From: a bacterium
GTDB taxonomy: Bacteria; Pseudomonadota; Gammaproteobacteria; UBA6186; Azoamicaceae
Length of the DNA stretch: 64,000 bases
Direction: 5' to 3'
NCBI GenBank assembly: GCA_027364575.1
Contig: DAHXPC010000006.1
Coordinates: forward strand, 58,611-122,610
Shown: one piece after another, positions 38,746 to 48,129 of the stretch
How the letters are laid out: the number at the start of each line of letters is the position of its first letter
How positions within the stretch are numbered: position 1 is the stretch's first letter
Notes under the pieces: generated by a model
Told to the model about the DNA's origin: nothing
Seen by the model: the letters and a program-made list of their open reading frames with translations, nothing else
Databases searched by the model: none
Program-made: the position numbers and the translations under genes

Positions 38746-38863
38746 ATTGCTATATTTAGTTTGCTAGATATTATAATCTGGTTTTCCTTTATGATAAAAT
38801 CATTTTTTATTATTTTTGACGATAATATGTAGTGTGGTAAAAAAACTGACGGTAGGGGTTGTT

Positions 38864-39502
38864 ATGAAATTATTCACAGGGCTATTTACATGTTTGATGT
38901 CGTTATCCACGATTAGCTTGGCGAGCGAGAGTACGGAGTTGCAAGCCTTATTAGCGCCGATTTCTACTTTACAGTCTAATTTTTCTCAAAGCGTTAAAAG
39001 TGAGCAAGGCAGAGTATTACAGCAACTGTCTGGCAAAGCCTGGCTTAAAAAACCGGCAAAATTCCGTTGGGAAGTGCAGGGTGGTGAACCGAGAATCATT
39101 GTTGCCGATGGTAAAACGGTTTGGGATTTTGATCAGGATTTAGAGCAAGTGACGATTCAACAATTAACGGCGGAGCAGATCAGAGCCCCGATTTTTTTCC
39201 TGACCGGGGATGTGAGTAATTTAGATCGAGATTTTAAAATTATCAAGTTACCGCTAAAGCGTAAAAAATGTTTGAGTGATTCCGATACGTGTTTTCAATT
39301 AAAGCCCAAAAAAGCCGAAGGATCTTTTCAATGGATACGCATCGGTTTTAAAAATATGCGTTTAAATGAAATGGAATTATTAGATCAATTAGGCCAATAC
39401 TCGCAATTTATTTTTAGCCATTTAAAATTAAATGAAAATATTTCAGATACAAAATTTAGCTTTACCCCCCCAAAGGGCACTGATGTGATTCAAAACGATT
39501 GA
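38864..39502 (+). CDS. lolA: Periplasmic lipoprotein carrier LolA
   Basis: LolA takes lipoproteins from the LolCDE transporter to outer-membrane LolB. The ATG at 38864 gives a 212-residue precursor with a signal peptide (MKLFTGLFTCLMSLSTISLA); an upstream TTG would put 16 residues in front of it. Family features are LQSNFSQSV, GKAWLKKPAKFRWEV, ADGKTVWDFDQDLEQVTIQ and the LRLNEMELLDQLGQ-like half of the barrel. It lies 9 bp before serS. Confidence 0.92.
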   Translation: MKLFTGLFTCLMSLSTISLASESTELQALLAPISTLQSNFSQSVKSEQGRVLQQLSGKAWLKKPAKFRWEVQGGEPRIIVADGKTVWDFDQDLEQVTIQQLTAEQIRAPIFFLTGDVSNLDRDFKIIKLPLKRKKCLSDSDTCFQLKPKKAEGSFQWIRIGFKNMRLNEMELLDQLGQYSQFIFSHLKLNENISDTKFSFTPPKGTDVIQND

Positions 39503-40774
<1,272 letters not shown>

Positions 40775-40794
40775 ATTACACCTATAAACAATAT

Positions 40795-41436
40795 TTAGCT
40801 TGGACTTTTTATCGTTGTGTCTAAGCTATGCTTGTCTGGTGTAGCATTTATAAAGAGCTGATTGCTTTTAGGTTTTAGGCCACTGCTAAACAGTAAGGTC
40901 GTCGGTAGCACAAAGGGTACGAATTTATCCATTGGTAAGCCGACTGCTTGCATGGCAGCTTTTGCAGAGTTTTTCTTGGCTGCGGCTTCTGGATCGGTGT
41001 TAAGGACATAATAACCACTGGAGCGATCGTCAATTTTAGCAATTTCAGACGTTCCAAGCGCCTTATTATACGCAAAGTAAACATCGCCTGCCGCTTTTAC
41101 AGCTTTAGCATTATTGGCAACGTCTCTATGATTACCGAGTCCTAAAATAAGTTCCAAATTTCCGTGCGCATTTTCTAAAATAACAAACGCTAAAACGGAG
41201 TGTATATTGTCTTTTCCTGCAAGTATTTCTCCATGTTGGATCCCAACCAATGAAAAACTATTATTCACTTCGCTTTTATGAAGTTGAAAGTTGGAAGATC
41301 TGCCATGCTTGTCTAGTTGCTGCATCAGCTGTTGGAAAGAAAGGTTTTTGGTGTTGGTGGAACCATTTGGATTCAGCGCAATACTAAACTTGGCCTCTGG
41401 GGGCTTAAGATATGATTTTAAATTAGTATTGGCCAT
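40795..41436 (-). CDS. Hypothetical protein
   Basis: Not recognised. The 213-residue product has no signal peptide or membrane segment. The middle (NSFSLVGIQHGEILAGKDNIHSVLAFVILENAHGNLELILGLGNH) is strand-rich, followed by a helical AVKAAGDVYFAYNKAL segment and an Ala/Lys helix. It converges with serS, 20 bp apart. A near-palindrome lies just upstream of its start. Confidence 0.6.
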   Translation of the reverse strand: MANTNLKSYLKPPEAKFSIALNPNGSTNTKNLSFQQLMQQLDKHGRSSNFQLHKSEVNNSFSLVGIQHGEILAGKDNIHSVLAFVILENAHGNLELILGLGNHRDVANNAKAVKAAGDVYFAYNKALGTSEIAKIDDRSSGYYVLNTDPEAAAKKNSAKAAMQAVGLPMDKFVPFVLPTTLLFSSGLKPKSNQLFINATPDKHSLDTTIKSPS

Positions 41437-41448
41437 TTTATCTCTAAC

Positions 41449-41468
41449 CTTAGTACTGAGTACTTAAG
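41449..41468. promoter_or_regulatory. Near-palindrome in the leader of the hypothetical gene
   Basis: CTTAGTACTGAGTACTTAAG reads almost the same on both strands (one bulged base). It sits 13 bp upstream of the minus-strand ATG at 41436 and could be an operator; no regulator is known for it. Confidence 0.25.
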
Positions 41469-41861
41469 AATTTTTGGGTAATAGAGTTAGTATACGGATT
41501 TTACTGTGTACGTCAATAACCATATACAGCGTAGGTGAATGTAGGTTCGACAAAAGAATGCCAACTAACATAGAATTAGTGAGGCATATATAGTACAGGG
41601 GGGTGAGATTTTTTCAAAATAGGTGTAACGGCCCCAAAAAATGGTAAGTGATCGATCATTCACGACTTCTGGAATTTTTGAAGCGGCCTTAGTGCCAATC
41701 CTAGTATCGAAGAAAACACCCGTTTTTCGGGCAATAATAAATGATTTTATTTTTTTTTCTATTATTGGTTGTTATTACTTACGCGTACCTAAATTTAATA
41801 TTGTAAAAGTTGTGTATGAATAATTTATAAAATTCGCTGTGTATTGACAGGACAAAAATAG
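41469..41861. other. Intergenic region, no gene seen
   Basis: AT-rich stretch between the hypothetical gene and the RCC1 relic. A 60-codon frame at 41641-41823 has no ribosome-binding site and no recognisable features, and I do not accept it. A small CCCG/CGGG hairpin lies at about 41721-41735. Confidence 0.4.
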
Positions 41862-42199
41862 AACCCTATTGAAAAAATTCTTATCTTAAAATTTACGAAC
41901 ATCTTGACCCCAGCCGGCTCAAGCTACGCGCCTATTGAAGAAAAAATGGGCAATCTGTTCAAGGGGTTGCGTATGCCTGGGGGAGGAATTTCCATGGTCA
42001 GTTGGGTTTAGGAGACAATAATCATACATATGTCCCTAAAGAACTTTCCATTCCAGGAGGCTCAGCGCCTTCTGCAGTTAAAATTTTAGGGCTATTGGAT
42101 ATGGAACCGCAAAGCCGCAATGCTATAACTTTTCAATACAGAAGGCCAGCCGCGCCCTTAACTGCTGCAAAAGTAGCCTCTGTAAAAAAATCCCTCTGA
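41862..42199 (+). pseudogene. RCC1-repeat protein, frameshifted fragment
   Basis: Two overlapping frames join into one RCC1-like sequence. The first (41862 to about 41946) reads ILTPAGSSYAPIEEK; the second (about 41945-42199) reads NGQSVQGVAYAWGRNFHGQL then GLGDNNHTYVPKEL. YAWGRN-HGQLGLGD is a near-perfect RCC1 repeat. The frames meet at the run of six A at 41941-41946, where adding one A restores EEKNGQ. No start codon with a ribosome-binding site precedes it, so this is the 3' relic of a larger eukaryotic-like gene with only one clear repeat left. Confidence 0.6.
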
Positions 42200-42209
42200 C
42201 GAGGGATTT
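42188..42209 (-). terminator. Rho-independent terminator of the Bax inhibitor gene
   Basis: AAATCCCTC (42188-42196) pairs with GAGGGATTT (42201-42209) around a 4-base loop. Read on the minus strand, the hairpin ends in a run of seven T and lies 34 bp beyond the stop of the Bax inhibitor-1 gene. Confidence 0.8.
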
Positions 42210-42242
42210 GAAGTTTAGAGAAAGCTTATAAATGCTTAAAAA

Positions 42243-42920
42243 TTAATTATTGCGACGTCCTGACAACGCCATTAAAATTTGTAATAAGCTTACAAATAAA
42301 TTGTAAATTGAAACATACAGCGAAATGGTAGCCATAATATAGTTTCGTTCACCGCCATTAATGATTTGACTGGTCTCAAATAAAATCATTCCAGAGGCAA
42401 TTAAAACAAATGCTCCCGATACAGCAAGGTACAAAAAAGGAAAATGAAAAAAGAAGCCCAAGATACTTAGCATAAAGCCAAGGGTGGAAGCGACCAATAA
42501 AAACCCGGCAAGATAACTGAAATCTTTACGCGACGTTAGGGCATAAGCGGATAATGAAAAGAAAATTAAGCCGGTAAGGCCTAAAGATGCCATTACCAGT
42601 TGTGGTCCGTTATTAAACCCTTGGATAGCAAAGTTTAGGATAGGCCCTAAGGTGTATCCCATAAAGCCGGTAAACAGGAATATGGCACCAATACCCCATA
42701 CGCTATTTTTTAAGGCCTGGGTTAAAAATAAGAGGCCGAAATAAATTGGAAAAACGAAGAGTCCTAGAGGGGCTGCGTTGGTGAGCATGGCAAACCACGC
42801 CGTAGCGGCACTAAATAGGAGCGTCAAAGAGAGTAGGATATAGGTATTACGGATAACTGAATTGGTTTGAATATAGCTTTCATCTCTAAGCCGAGTAACG
42901 GTGTTGACGCGCTGTTGCAT
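42243..42920 (-). CDS. Bax inhibitor-1/YccA family membrane protein
   Basis: A 225-residue integral membrane protein with seven hydrophobic segments and a short charged N-terminus (MQQRVNTVTRLRDESYIQTNSVIRNTYILLSLTL is the family-style start). In bacteria the family includes YccA, an FtsH modulator, and YetJ, a pH-dependent calcium leak channel. The C-terminal acidic pattern (FETSQIINGGERNYIMATISLYVSIYNLFVSLLQIL) is characteristic. Monocistronic, with its own terminator. Confidence 0.9.
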   Translation of the reverse strand: MQQRVNTVTRLRDESYIQTNSVIRNTYILLSLTLLFSAATAWFAMLTNAAPLGLFVFPIYFGLLFLTQALKNSVWGIGAIFLFTGFMGYTLGPILNFAIQGFNNGPQLVMASLGLTGLIFFSLSAYALTSRKDFSYLAGFLLVASTLGFMLSILGFFFHFPFLYLAVSGAFVLIASGMILFETSQIINGGERNYIMATISLYVSIYNLFVSLLQILMALSGRRNN

Positions 42921-43086
42921 ATTAATTCTCCAAAAATTGGCTACTTAGGTGAGTATATACCAAGTTTATCAGAAGAAGAATCATTTGCCCGTTTGATTTA
43001 TGCCATGTATAAAAGCAGTCAGTTGATTATCTATATCTATTCAATTTAGTAAATGAAGAAAAATGATAAATTAAAGCAGAAGCAAC

Positions 43087-43115
43087 TCGTCTTTTGTCTA
43101 TGAGTTGATTATAAT
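43087..43115 (+). promoter_or_regulatory. Candidate promoter of tRNA-Ser
   Basis: A perfect TATAAT -10 box lies at 43110-43115, ten bases before the mature tRNA 5' end. The -35 position (about 43087-43092, CTCGTC-like) is weak. Confidence 0.45.
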
Positions 43116-43124
43116 GGTCCACTT

Positions 43125-43215
43125 GGAGAGGTGGCTGAGCGGTTGAAAGCGGCGGTCTTGAAAACCGTTGAGGGGTATCCCCCCTCCCAGGGTTCGAATC
43201 CCTGCCTCTCCGCCA
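43125..43215 (+). tRNA. serT: tRNA-Ser (UGA anticodon)
   Basis: The 91-base gene folds as a class II tRNA with a long variable arm. The acceptor stem GGAGAGG pairs with CCTCTCC, followed by discriminator G and an encoded CCA. The anticodon loop CTTGAAA gives UGA, the T-loop is TTCGAAT and the variable arm is the GGGG/CCCC hairpin. It lies directly before gacA. Confidence 0.95.
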
Positions 43216-43243
43216 ATTTGCATTGGGCATAGGAGTATTTGGA

Positions 43244-43888
43244 TTGATCAATGTACTTGTCGTAGATGATCACGATTTGGTGCGCGCAGGCATTTGCCGA
43301 TTATTATCGGATGTCGCCGGGATTGATGTGATTGCCGAAGCTAACTGTGGTGAAGATGCCGTTCGGATCGCCAAAGAAAAATGCCCACACGTCGTTCTAA
43401 TGGATGTTAAAATGCCTGGCATTGGTGGCCTTGAAGCCACTCGGAAAATGCTTCGAAATAATCCCGATATTAAAATTATTGCTTTAACTATCTATGGAAG
43501 TGAACCATTTCCGACCAAATTACTACAAGCGGGTGCAAGCGGATATTTGACCAAAGGGACATTGCTGGAAGAAATGGTGAATGCTATCCGTGCAGTCTAT
43601 GCCGGTAAACGTTACCTTGGCCCGGATATTGCTCAACAACTAGCCCTAAAATCATTAATTGATGCCGATAAATCCCCGTTCGACTTATTATCCGAACGCG
43701 AATTGCAAGTGATGATTATGATAACCAGCGGTCAGAACGTTCAAGTCATTTCAGAAAAATTATGTGTTAGTCCAAAAACCATCAATAGTTATCGATATCG
43801 TATATATGAAAAGCTGAATGTACAAAGTGATGTAGAATTAACGCTACTTGCTATGCGGCATGGCATTCTAGATACGGAGAGGTCCTGA
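43244..43888 (+). CDS. letA: Response regulator GacA/UvrY/LetA
   Basis: LuxR-family two-component regulator that, with a BarA/GacS/LetS kinase, activates small RNAs titrating CsrA and, in Legionella, the transmissive phase. The 214 residues have a receiver ([15 protein letters not shown], phospho-Asp about 54 in VLMDVKMPG) and a C-terminal LuxR helix-turn-helix ([43 protein letters not shown]). The start is a TTG at 43244, which follows AGGAG and matches the family's MINVL- beginning; no ATG is usable. The gacA-uvrC-pgsA order is conserved in gammaproteobacteria. Confidence 0.93.
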   Translation: MINVLVVDDHDLVRAGICRLLSDVAGIDVIAEANCGEDAVRIAKEKCPHVVLMDVKMPGIGGLEATRKMLRNNPDIKIIALTIYGSEPFPTKLLQAGASGYLTKGTLLEEMVNAIRAVYAGKRYLGPDIAQQLALKSLIDADKSPFDLLSERELQVMIMITSGQNVQVISEKLCVSPKTINSYRYRIYEKLNVQSDVELTLLAMRHGILDTERS

Positions 43889-45729
43889 GTAATACACTTG
43901 AGCGTTACCTAGCCAATTTAACGACACTGCCAGGCGTTTATTCTATGCTGGATAGTGCTGGCACGGTTTTGTATATTGGAAAAGCGAAAAATCTAAAAAA
44001 AAGAGTCACTAGCTATTTCCAAAGACAATTAGATGCCAAAACCTTAAATCTGGTTAAGCAAATACACTCCATACAAGTCACGGTTACCCGCAATGAACGC
44101 GAGGCGTTATTATTAGAAACCAATCTGATTAATGCCCAAAAACCGCGTTATAACATTATTTTTAAAGATGATAAATCTTATCCCTATCTTAAATTAAGTG
44201 TCGGAGATTCTTTTCCCCGTTTAAGCTTTAATCGCGGCAGAAAACGCGAGACGGGGAATAAATATTATGGCCCTTATCCCAATGCACGAGCCGCGCGCGA
44301 AGCTTTAAATCTGTTGCAAAGCATTTTTAGACTACGTCAATGCGATCCCACCTTTTTTAAGACACGATCCCGTCCTTGCCTGCAGTATCAAATTAAACGC
44401 TGTTCAGCGCCCTGCGTTGGGTATATTGGATTAGAAAACTATAAAAAAGACGTTGAATATGCTCAATTATTTTTAGAAGGAAAAAACAGAGCGGTGATTG
44501 ATGCCCTGATCCAAAAAATGGAAGCCGCCAGTCTAGAGCTAGAATTTGAGCAGGCAGGAAGAATTCGAGATCAAATTGCATTATTAAGAAGTGTACAAGA
44601 GCATCAAATTATTATTGGGGAAAAGAAAGACATCGATGTGTTAGGGATTTCAGTCGAAGGCGAAAATGCCTGCATTCATATGCTGGTCATTCGAGAAGGC
44701 AGGATGTTGGGAAGCCGGCAATATTTTCCGAATAAAAATGCCATTCTTAGCGCGGAAGGGGATAACGATCATAGTTTATTAGGGGCATTTATTTTACAGC
44801 ATTATGTACACTTGGGAGATATTGATAAGGCCGAAATTCCTAAAATTATTTTACTGCCCATGGTATTAAAAGAACAAGAGGCTATTGAGGCGGTTTTAAC
44901 TGAAAAAGCCAATTCTGCCATCCATCTCATTAAAGGCTCTAGAGGCGATCGATTACGCTGGATAAAAATGGCGATGGCCAGCGCCAGCAATGCATTGCGA
45001 AGTCGCCAAAAATTGCCCATGGATCTCGCTTTACGGTTTCAAGCTTTGCAGGAAACCTTAGGGTTAGATCTTATCCCAGAGCGGCTAGAATGCTTTGATG
45101 TCAGCCATACATTAGGAGAGGCAACAGTCGTTTCCTGTGTGGTATTTGATTCAGAAGGGCCGGTAAAATCCGATTATCGCCGTTTTAATATACGGGCCAA
45201 GACCGGTGGGGATGATTATGCGGCATTAAAAGAAGGCTTGACTCGTCACTATACTCGGTTAAAATCAGAAGGGAGAGCATTGCCGGATATCCTGATTGTG
45301 GATGGGGGCAAAGGGCAATTGTCGGTGGGCAATGCTGTATTAAACGAATTGCAGGTGGCAGGGGTTGTATTATTAGCCGTTGCCAAGGGTCCAGAACGTA
45401 AAGCGGGGCTTGAGAGGGTCTATTTGTCTTCAAATGGCAAAAGCATCGAACTACAGCTGAACAATTTGGCGTTACTGCTCATTCAACAAATACGGGATGA
45501 GGCGCATCGTTTTGCCATTACCGCGCACCGTAAGCTTCGATCGAAACGGCGTCAAACATCGACACTCGTTGAGGTTGCAGGGATAGGCAATAAGCGACGT
45601 CTTGCGCTCCTGCAACATTTTGGGGGATTGCAAGAAATACAACAGGCCAGTGTAGAAGAGTTAGCTAAAGTACCGGGCATCCACCAAGCATTGGCAGAAC
45701 GCCTCTTTGAAGCGTTACATGGAAGCTAA
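43885..45729 (+). CDS. uvrC: Excinuclease ABC subunit C, probable CTG start
   Basis: UvrC makes both incisions in nucleotide excision repair with UvrAB. Motifs: N-terminal GIY-YIG-type nuclease (LPGVYSMLD ... VLYIGKAKNLKKR), UVR domain (LELEFEQAGRIRDQIALLR), RNase H-like endonuclease (ECFDVSHTLG ... DILIVDGGKGQL) and C-terminal helix-hairpin-helix pairs. The first ATG, at 43945, would delete the conserved LPGVY strand. The in-frame upstream stretch back to a stop at 43828 has no ATG, GTG or TTG. A CTG at 43885 sits in a CTGA overlap with the gacA stop, after GGAGAGG, and gives [12 protein letters not shown]. Confidence 0.93.
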   Translation: MSNTLERYLANLTTLPGVYSMLDSAGTVLYIGKAKNLKKRVTSYFQRQLDAKTLNLVKQIHSIQVTVTRNEREALLLETNLINAQKPRYNIIFKDDKSYPYLKLSVGDSFPRLSFNRGRKRETGNKYYGPYPNARAAREALNLLQSIFRLRQCDPTFFKTRSRPCLQYQIKRCSAPCVGYIGLENYKKDVEYAQLFLEGKNRAVIDALIQKMEAASLELEFEQAGRIRDQIALLRSVQEHQIIIGEKKDIDVLGISVEGENACIHMLVIREGRMLGSRQYFPNKNAILSAEGDNDHSLLGAFILQHYVHLGDIDKAEIPKIILLPMVLKEQEAIEAVLTEKANSAIHLIKGSRGDRLRWIKMAMASASNALRSRQKLPMDLALRFQALQETLGLDLIPERLECFDVSHTLGEATVVSCVVFDSEGPVKSDYRRFNIRAKTGGDDYAALKEGLTRHYTRLKSEGRALPDILIVDGGKGQLSVGNAVLNELQVAGVVLLAVAKGPERKAGLERVYLSSNGKSIELQLNNLALLLIQQIRDEAHRFAITAHRKLRSKRRQTSTLVEVAGIGNKRRLALLQHFGGLQEIQQASVEELAKVPGIHQALAERLFEALHGS

Positions 45730-45752
45730 TATCAATTAAATAGCGAGTGTTT

Positions 45753-46337
45753 ATGATTAAATTGAATATACCGAATTTATTGACCTTATTACGAATCTCA
45801 TTGATTCCCATTTTTGTGTTGATGTTTTATCTGCCCTTTAAAGGGCATCATCTTGTGTCTGCCATTCTTTTCGCCATTGCTGCGATTACCGATTGGTTGG
45901 ATGGGTATCTGGCCAGAAAACTAAAACAGGTTTCCCCATTAGGGGAATTCTTGGATCCGGTGGCCGATAAATTGATTGTCGTGGTGGCATTGGTATTATT
46001 GGTGCAATCCTACCCAAGCGCATGGCTTGCCATTCCAGCGGCCATTATTGTGAGCCGTGAAATAGTTATTTCCGCTTTAAGGGAATGGATGTCTGAACTT
46101 GGAAAAAGGCAAGGCGTTGCGGTAAAGGGGATAGGAAAATTAAAAACCGCTGCACAAATGATTGCGGTTTTATTATTGCTCTCGCAAGAGCCCAGGCTTA
46201 ACGGTTGGGTTACTTACTTCGGCTATTTATTAATATACGCCGCGGCTATATTGACGCTTTGGTCAATGGGGGTCTATTTACACGTGGCTTGGAATGAGCT
46301 CAGTAAGGACCAAGCAATCCTGGATAATCGTCTTTAA
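45753..46337 (+). CDS. pgsA: CDP-diacylglycerol-glycerol-3-phosphate phosphatidyltransferase PgsA
   Basis: Inner-membrane enzyme for the committed step to phosphatidylglycerol (CDP-diacylglycerol + glycerol 3-phosphate to phosphatidylglycerophosphate + CMP). The 194-residue protein has about five membrane spans and the CDP-alcohol phosphotransferase signature DGYLARKLKQVSPLGEFLD with the last Asp in PVADK. I use the ATG at 45753 rather than the GTG at 45747. It follows uvrC by 23 bp, as in E. coli. Confidence 0.94.
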   Translation: MIKLNIPNLLTLLRISLIPIFVLMFYLPFKGHHLVSAILFAIAAITDWLDGYLARKLKQVSPLGEFLDPVADKLIVVVALVLLVQSYPSAWLAIPAAIIVSREIVISALREWMSELGKRQGVAVKGIGKLKTAAQMIAVLLLLSQEPRLNGWVTYFGYLLIYAAAILTLWSMGVYLHVAWNELSKDQAILDNRL

Positions 46338-46349
46338 AATAAAAATATC

Positions 46350-46377
46350 TTGACAGTACTTTGATATTCGGTAGAAT
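46350..46377 (+). promoter_or_regulatory. Sigma-70 promoter of the Gly-Cys-Leu tRNA operon
   Basis: A consensus -35 TTGACA at 46350-46355 and a -10 TAGAAT at 46372-46377 are 16 bases apart, and the first tRNA begins 12 bases after the -10. The three tRNAs follow without another promoter. Confidence 0.8.
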
Positions 46378-46388
46378 GCAGTCTTAGC

Positions 46389-46463
46389 GCGGGAATAGCT
46401 CAGTGGTAGAGCACAACCTTGCCAAGGTTGGGGTCGCGAGTTCAAGTCTCGTTTCCCGCTCCA
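46389..46463 (+). tRNA. glyT: tRNA-Gly (GCC anticodon)
   Basis: A 75-base cloverleaf: acceptor GCGGGAA/TTCCCGC, anticodon loop with GCC in CTTGCCAAG, T-loop TTCAAGT, encoded CCA. First of the three-tRNA operon downstream of pgsA. Confidence 0.96.
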
Positions 46464-46486
46464 TATTTAGATATATTACGCTTAAC

Positions 46487-46560
46487 GGCTGAGTGGCAGA
46501 GTGGTTATGTAGCGGCCTGCAAAGCCGCGTACGACGGTTCGATTCCGTCCTCAGCCTCCA
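46487..46560 (+). tRNA. cysT: tRNA-Cys (GCA anticodon)
   Basis: A 74-base gene: acceptor GGCTGAG/CTCAGCC, anticodon GCA within CCTGCAAAG, T-loop TTCGATT, encoded CCA. Second tRNA of the operon. Traces of its 3' end recur before the second tRNA-Leu copy near 49.5 kb. Confidence 0.96.
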
Positions 46561-46584
46561 TATCTTGCTAAACAGCATTTCTTT

Positions 46585-46672
46585 GCCCGGGTGGCGAAAT
46601 TGGTAGACGCAAGGGACTTAAAATCCCTCGGACTTAACATCCATGCCGGTTCGATTCCGGCCCCGGGCACCA
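46585..46672 (+). tRNA. leuZ: tRNA-Leu (UAA anticodon)
   Basis: An 88-base class II tRNA: acceptor GCCCGGG/CCCGGGC, anticodon loop CTTAAAA (UAA), variable arm CTCGGACTTAACATCCATG, T-arm GCCGG-TTCGATT-CCGGC, encoded CCA. Third tRNA of the operon; a mutated copy lies at 49509. Confidence 0.96.
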
Positions 46673-46817
46673 CCTTATTAAAATAATAATCTATTAATTT
46701 AATTACTTTTCAAATTAAAATATAGTTTTCTGTCGCACTTTCGTATTCTATGATTTAAATCCTTATTATGTATCTAAATCATTTATACTTTTGTGCCAAA
46801 CTTATTCGGAGATCGCT

Positions 46818-47798
46818 ATGGGTGATATTAATCAAGAAAAAACAGTTCCCGATGCAATTAAAAAATGGAATTGGGGCGCATTTTTATTAAGTTTCTTTTG
46901 GTCCATTCGGCACGGGGTTTGGATTGGGCTTTTAACGCTTGTTCCTGTAGTTGGTTGGTTGATGTCACTGATACTAGCTGCCAAAGGCAATGAATGGGCA
47001 TGGAGGAAACGAGATTATACTTCGGTAGAAGAATTCCTGAATACACAAAAATTATGGACAAAATGGGGTCTTATTATTTGGGGGTCAGTCTTTGTATTTT
47101 TCGGTCTCACGATTGGCGGTATTTTTTATAAGATGGATACTTCCTCTTCTACTAAACAAGTTATAAAAATTATAAATAATAATGAAAAAATTTCACAATA
47201 TTTAGGTGCCCCCGTAAAAAAAATAAGTTTTGTTCAAGGTAGTATAGAGCGCGAATCTGGTAAAAGTACAAAAAGTCACATTAATTTTGAAGTGCAAGGC
47301 ACAAAACAAAAGGCTAGAGTGTATGCAGAATTACGTGAATTCAACCATGAACTTAATAATATGTGGTATGTCGATAAATTATATATTAAAAATGAAAACA
47401 CGATTGAGGAAAAAGTGTTTATTGATGCACTACAAGAATATTCTCCTGAAATTGAAAACGTTGTTGTGTTGGAAGACGTTTTTATAGCGTTGGATAGAAA
47501 TAAAGATGGGTATTATGTTTTTATACGCTTGCATGAGGCTAATGAATTTTTTCAAGTGGCTGCCTATGATGGGGGACAATCCCATACTTGCTTTGTGGCA
47601 GAATACAGCGAAAGCGATGACTTTAAAAATCATTACCAGGCAAAAAATAGTTGTTTAAATAAAGCAGAAGCGCTTCATTTAGCTAAAATGTATTCTACGG
47701 GCATTGATGAATGGAAAAATTTGCTTGAATGGAAAAAAATGACAAAGCGTGATTTGTTTCCGAATAAAAAAAGTAAGCAGGATATAATACGGGATTAG
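46818..47798 (+). CDS. Membrane protein with Coa1-like domain
   Basis: A 326-residue protein starting at the ATG after GGAGATCGCT. The N-terminal half has a tryptophan-rich start (AIKKWNWGAFLLSFFWSIRHGVW) and two or three membrane segments, a pattern common to small cytoplasmic-membrane proteins of unknown function. After the last helix (about residue 105) comes a stretch like the Coa1 family (IINNNEKISQYLGAPVKKI, then VQGTKQKARVYAELREFNHE and MWYVDKLYIKN). Coa1 proteins assist cytochrome oxidase assembly in mitochondria; the bacterial role is unclear. The remaining 130 residues are not recognised. Confidence 0.55.
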   Translation: MGDINQEKTVPDAIKKWNWGAFLLSFFWSIRHGVWIGLLTLVPVVGWLMSLILAAKGNEWAWRKRDYTSVEEFLNTQKLWTKWGLIIWGSVFVFFGLTIGGIFYKMDTSSSTKQVIKIINNNEKISQYLGAPVKKISFVQGSIERESGKSTKSHINFEVQGTKQKARVYAELREFNHELNNMWYVDKLYIKNENTIEEKVFIDALQEYSPEIENVVVLEDVFIALDRNKDGYYVFIRLHEANEFFQVAAYDGGQSHTCFVAEYSESDDFKNHYQAKNSCLNKAEALHLAKMYSTGIDEWKNLLEWKKMTKRDLFPNKKSKQDIIRD

Positions 47799-47877
47799 GC
47801 GTATAAATTACATTAAAATTGAGATGTAATGTAAGGGCGTGCTCCTCATTAAAATGCCTGCAAGTAAATTTAATATT

Positions 47878-48129
47878 TTAAAGCGGATGCAAGTAGCCCG
47901 TTATAAACCCTGCAAGGCAACCCGTGAGGGTTGCAATACAGGTTGCAATCCAAGGAGAGCCCCCTTGGACAAGTAAAGCAGCACTGACAGCAGCGCTCAA
48001 TGGAAAATTGCCATCCACCGTCAAATCAGGAAAGTTAATGATCCGAAAGGTTAGGTAAATTCCCAAGGTGACTAGGCCATATAATAGCCCAAGTTCCAAA
48101 ACCCCTAAAAATTGTAAAATATTCATCAC
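47878..48129 (-). pseudogene. Truncated ABC transporter permease (TrpX/YtrP-type paralogue)
   Basis: The 83-residue frame matches the first 80 residues of the intact 293-residue permease at 52668-53549 almost throughout (both read LGLLYxLVTLGxYLTFRII). It ends two residues after GYLH, at a stop where the full copy continues with six more membrane segments, so the gene was broken near 47890. The paralogues differ by roughly a quarter of their bases, so this is not a very recent copy. It overlaps the stop of the neighbouring binding-protein gene, as in the intact operon. Confidence 0.8.

Noticed and set aside
41641..41823. 60-codon frame in the gap before the RCC1 relic
   Set aside because: No ribosome-binding site, no homology pattern, and composition like surrounding non-coding DNA.
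43027..43251. 74-codon frame on the minus strand across tRNA-Ser
   Set aside because: It is the antisense of a well-folded tRNA gene.
46384..46578. 64-codon minus-strand frame over the Gly and Cys tRNAs
   Set aside because: Antisense of two tRNA genes; tRNA antisense translations of this type are a known annotation artefact.
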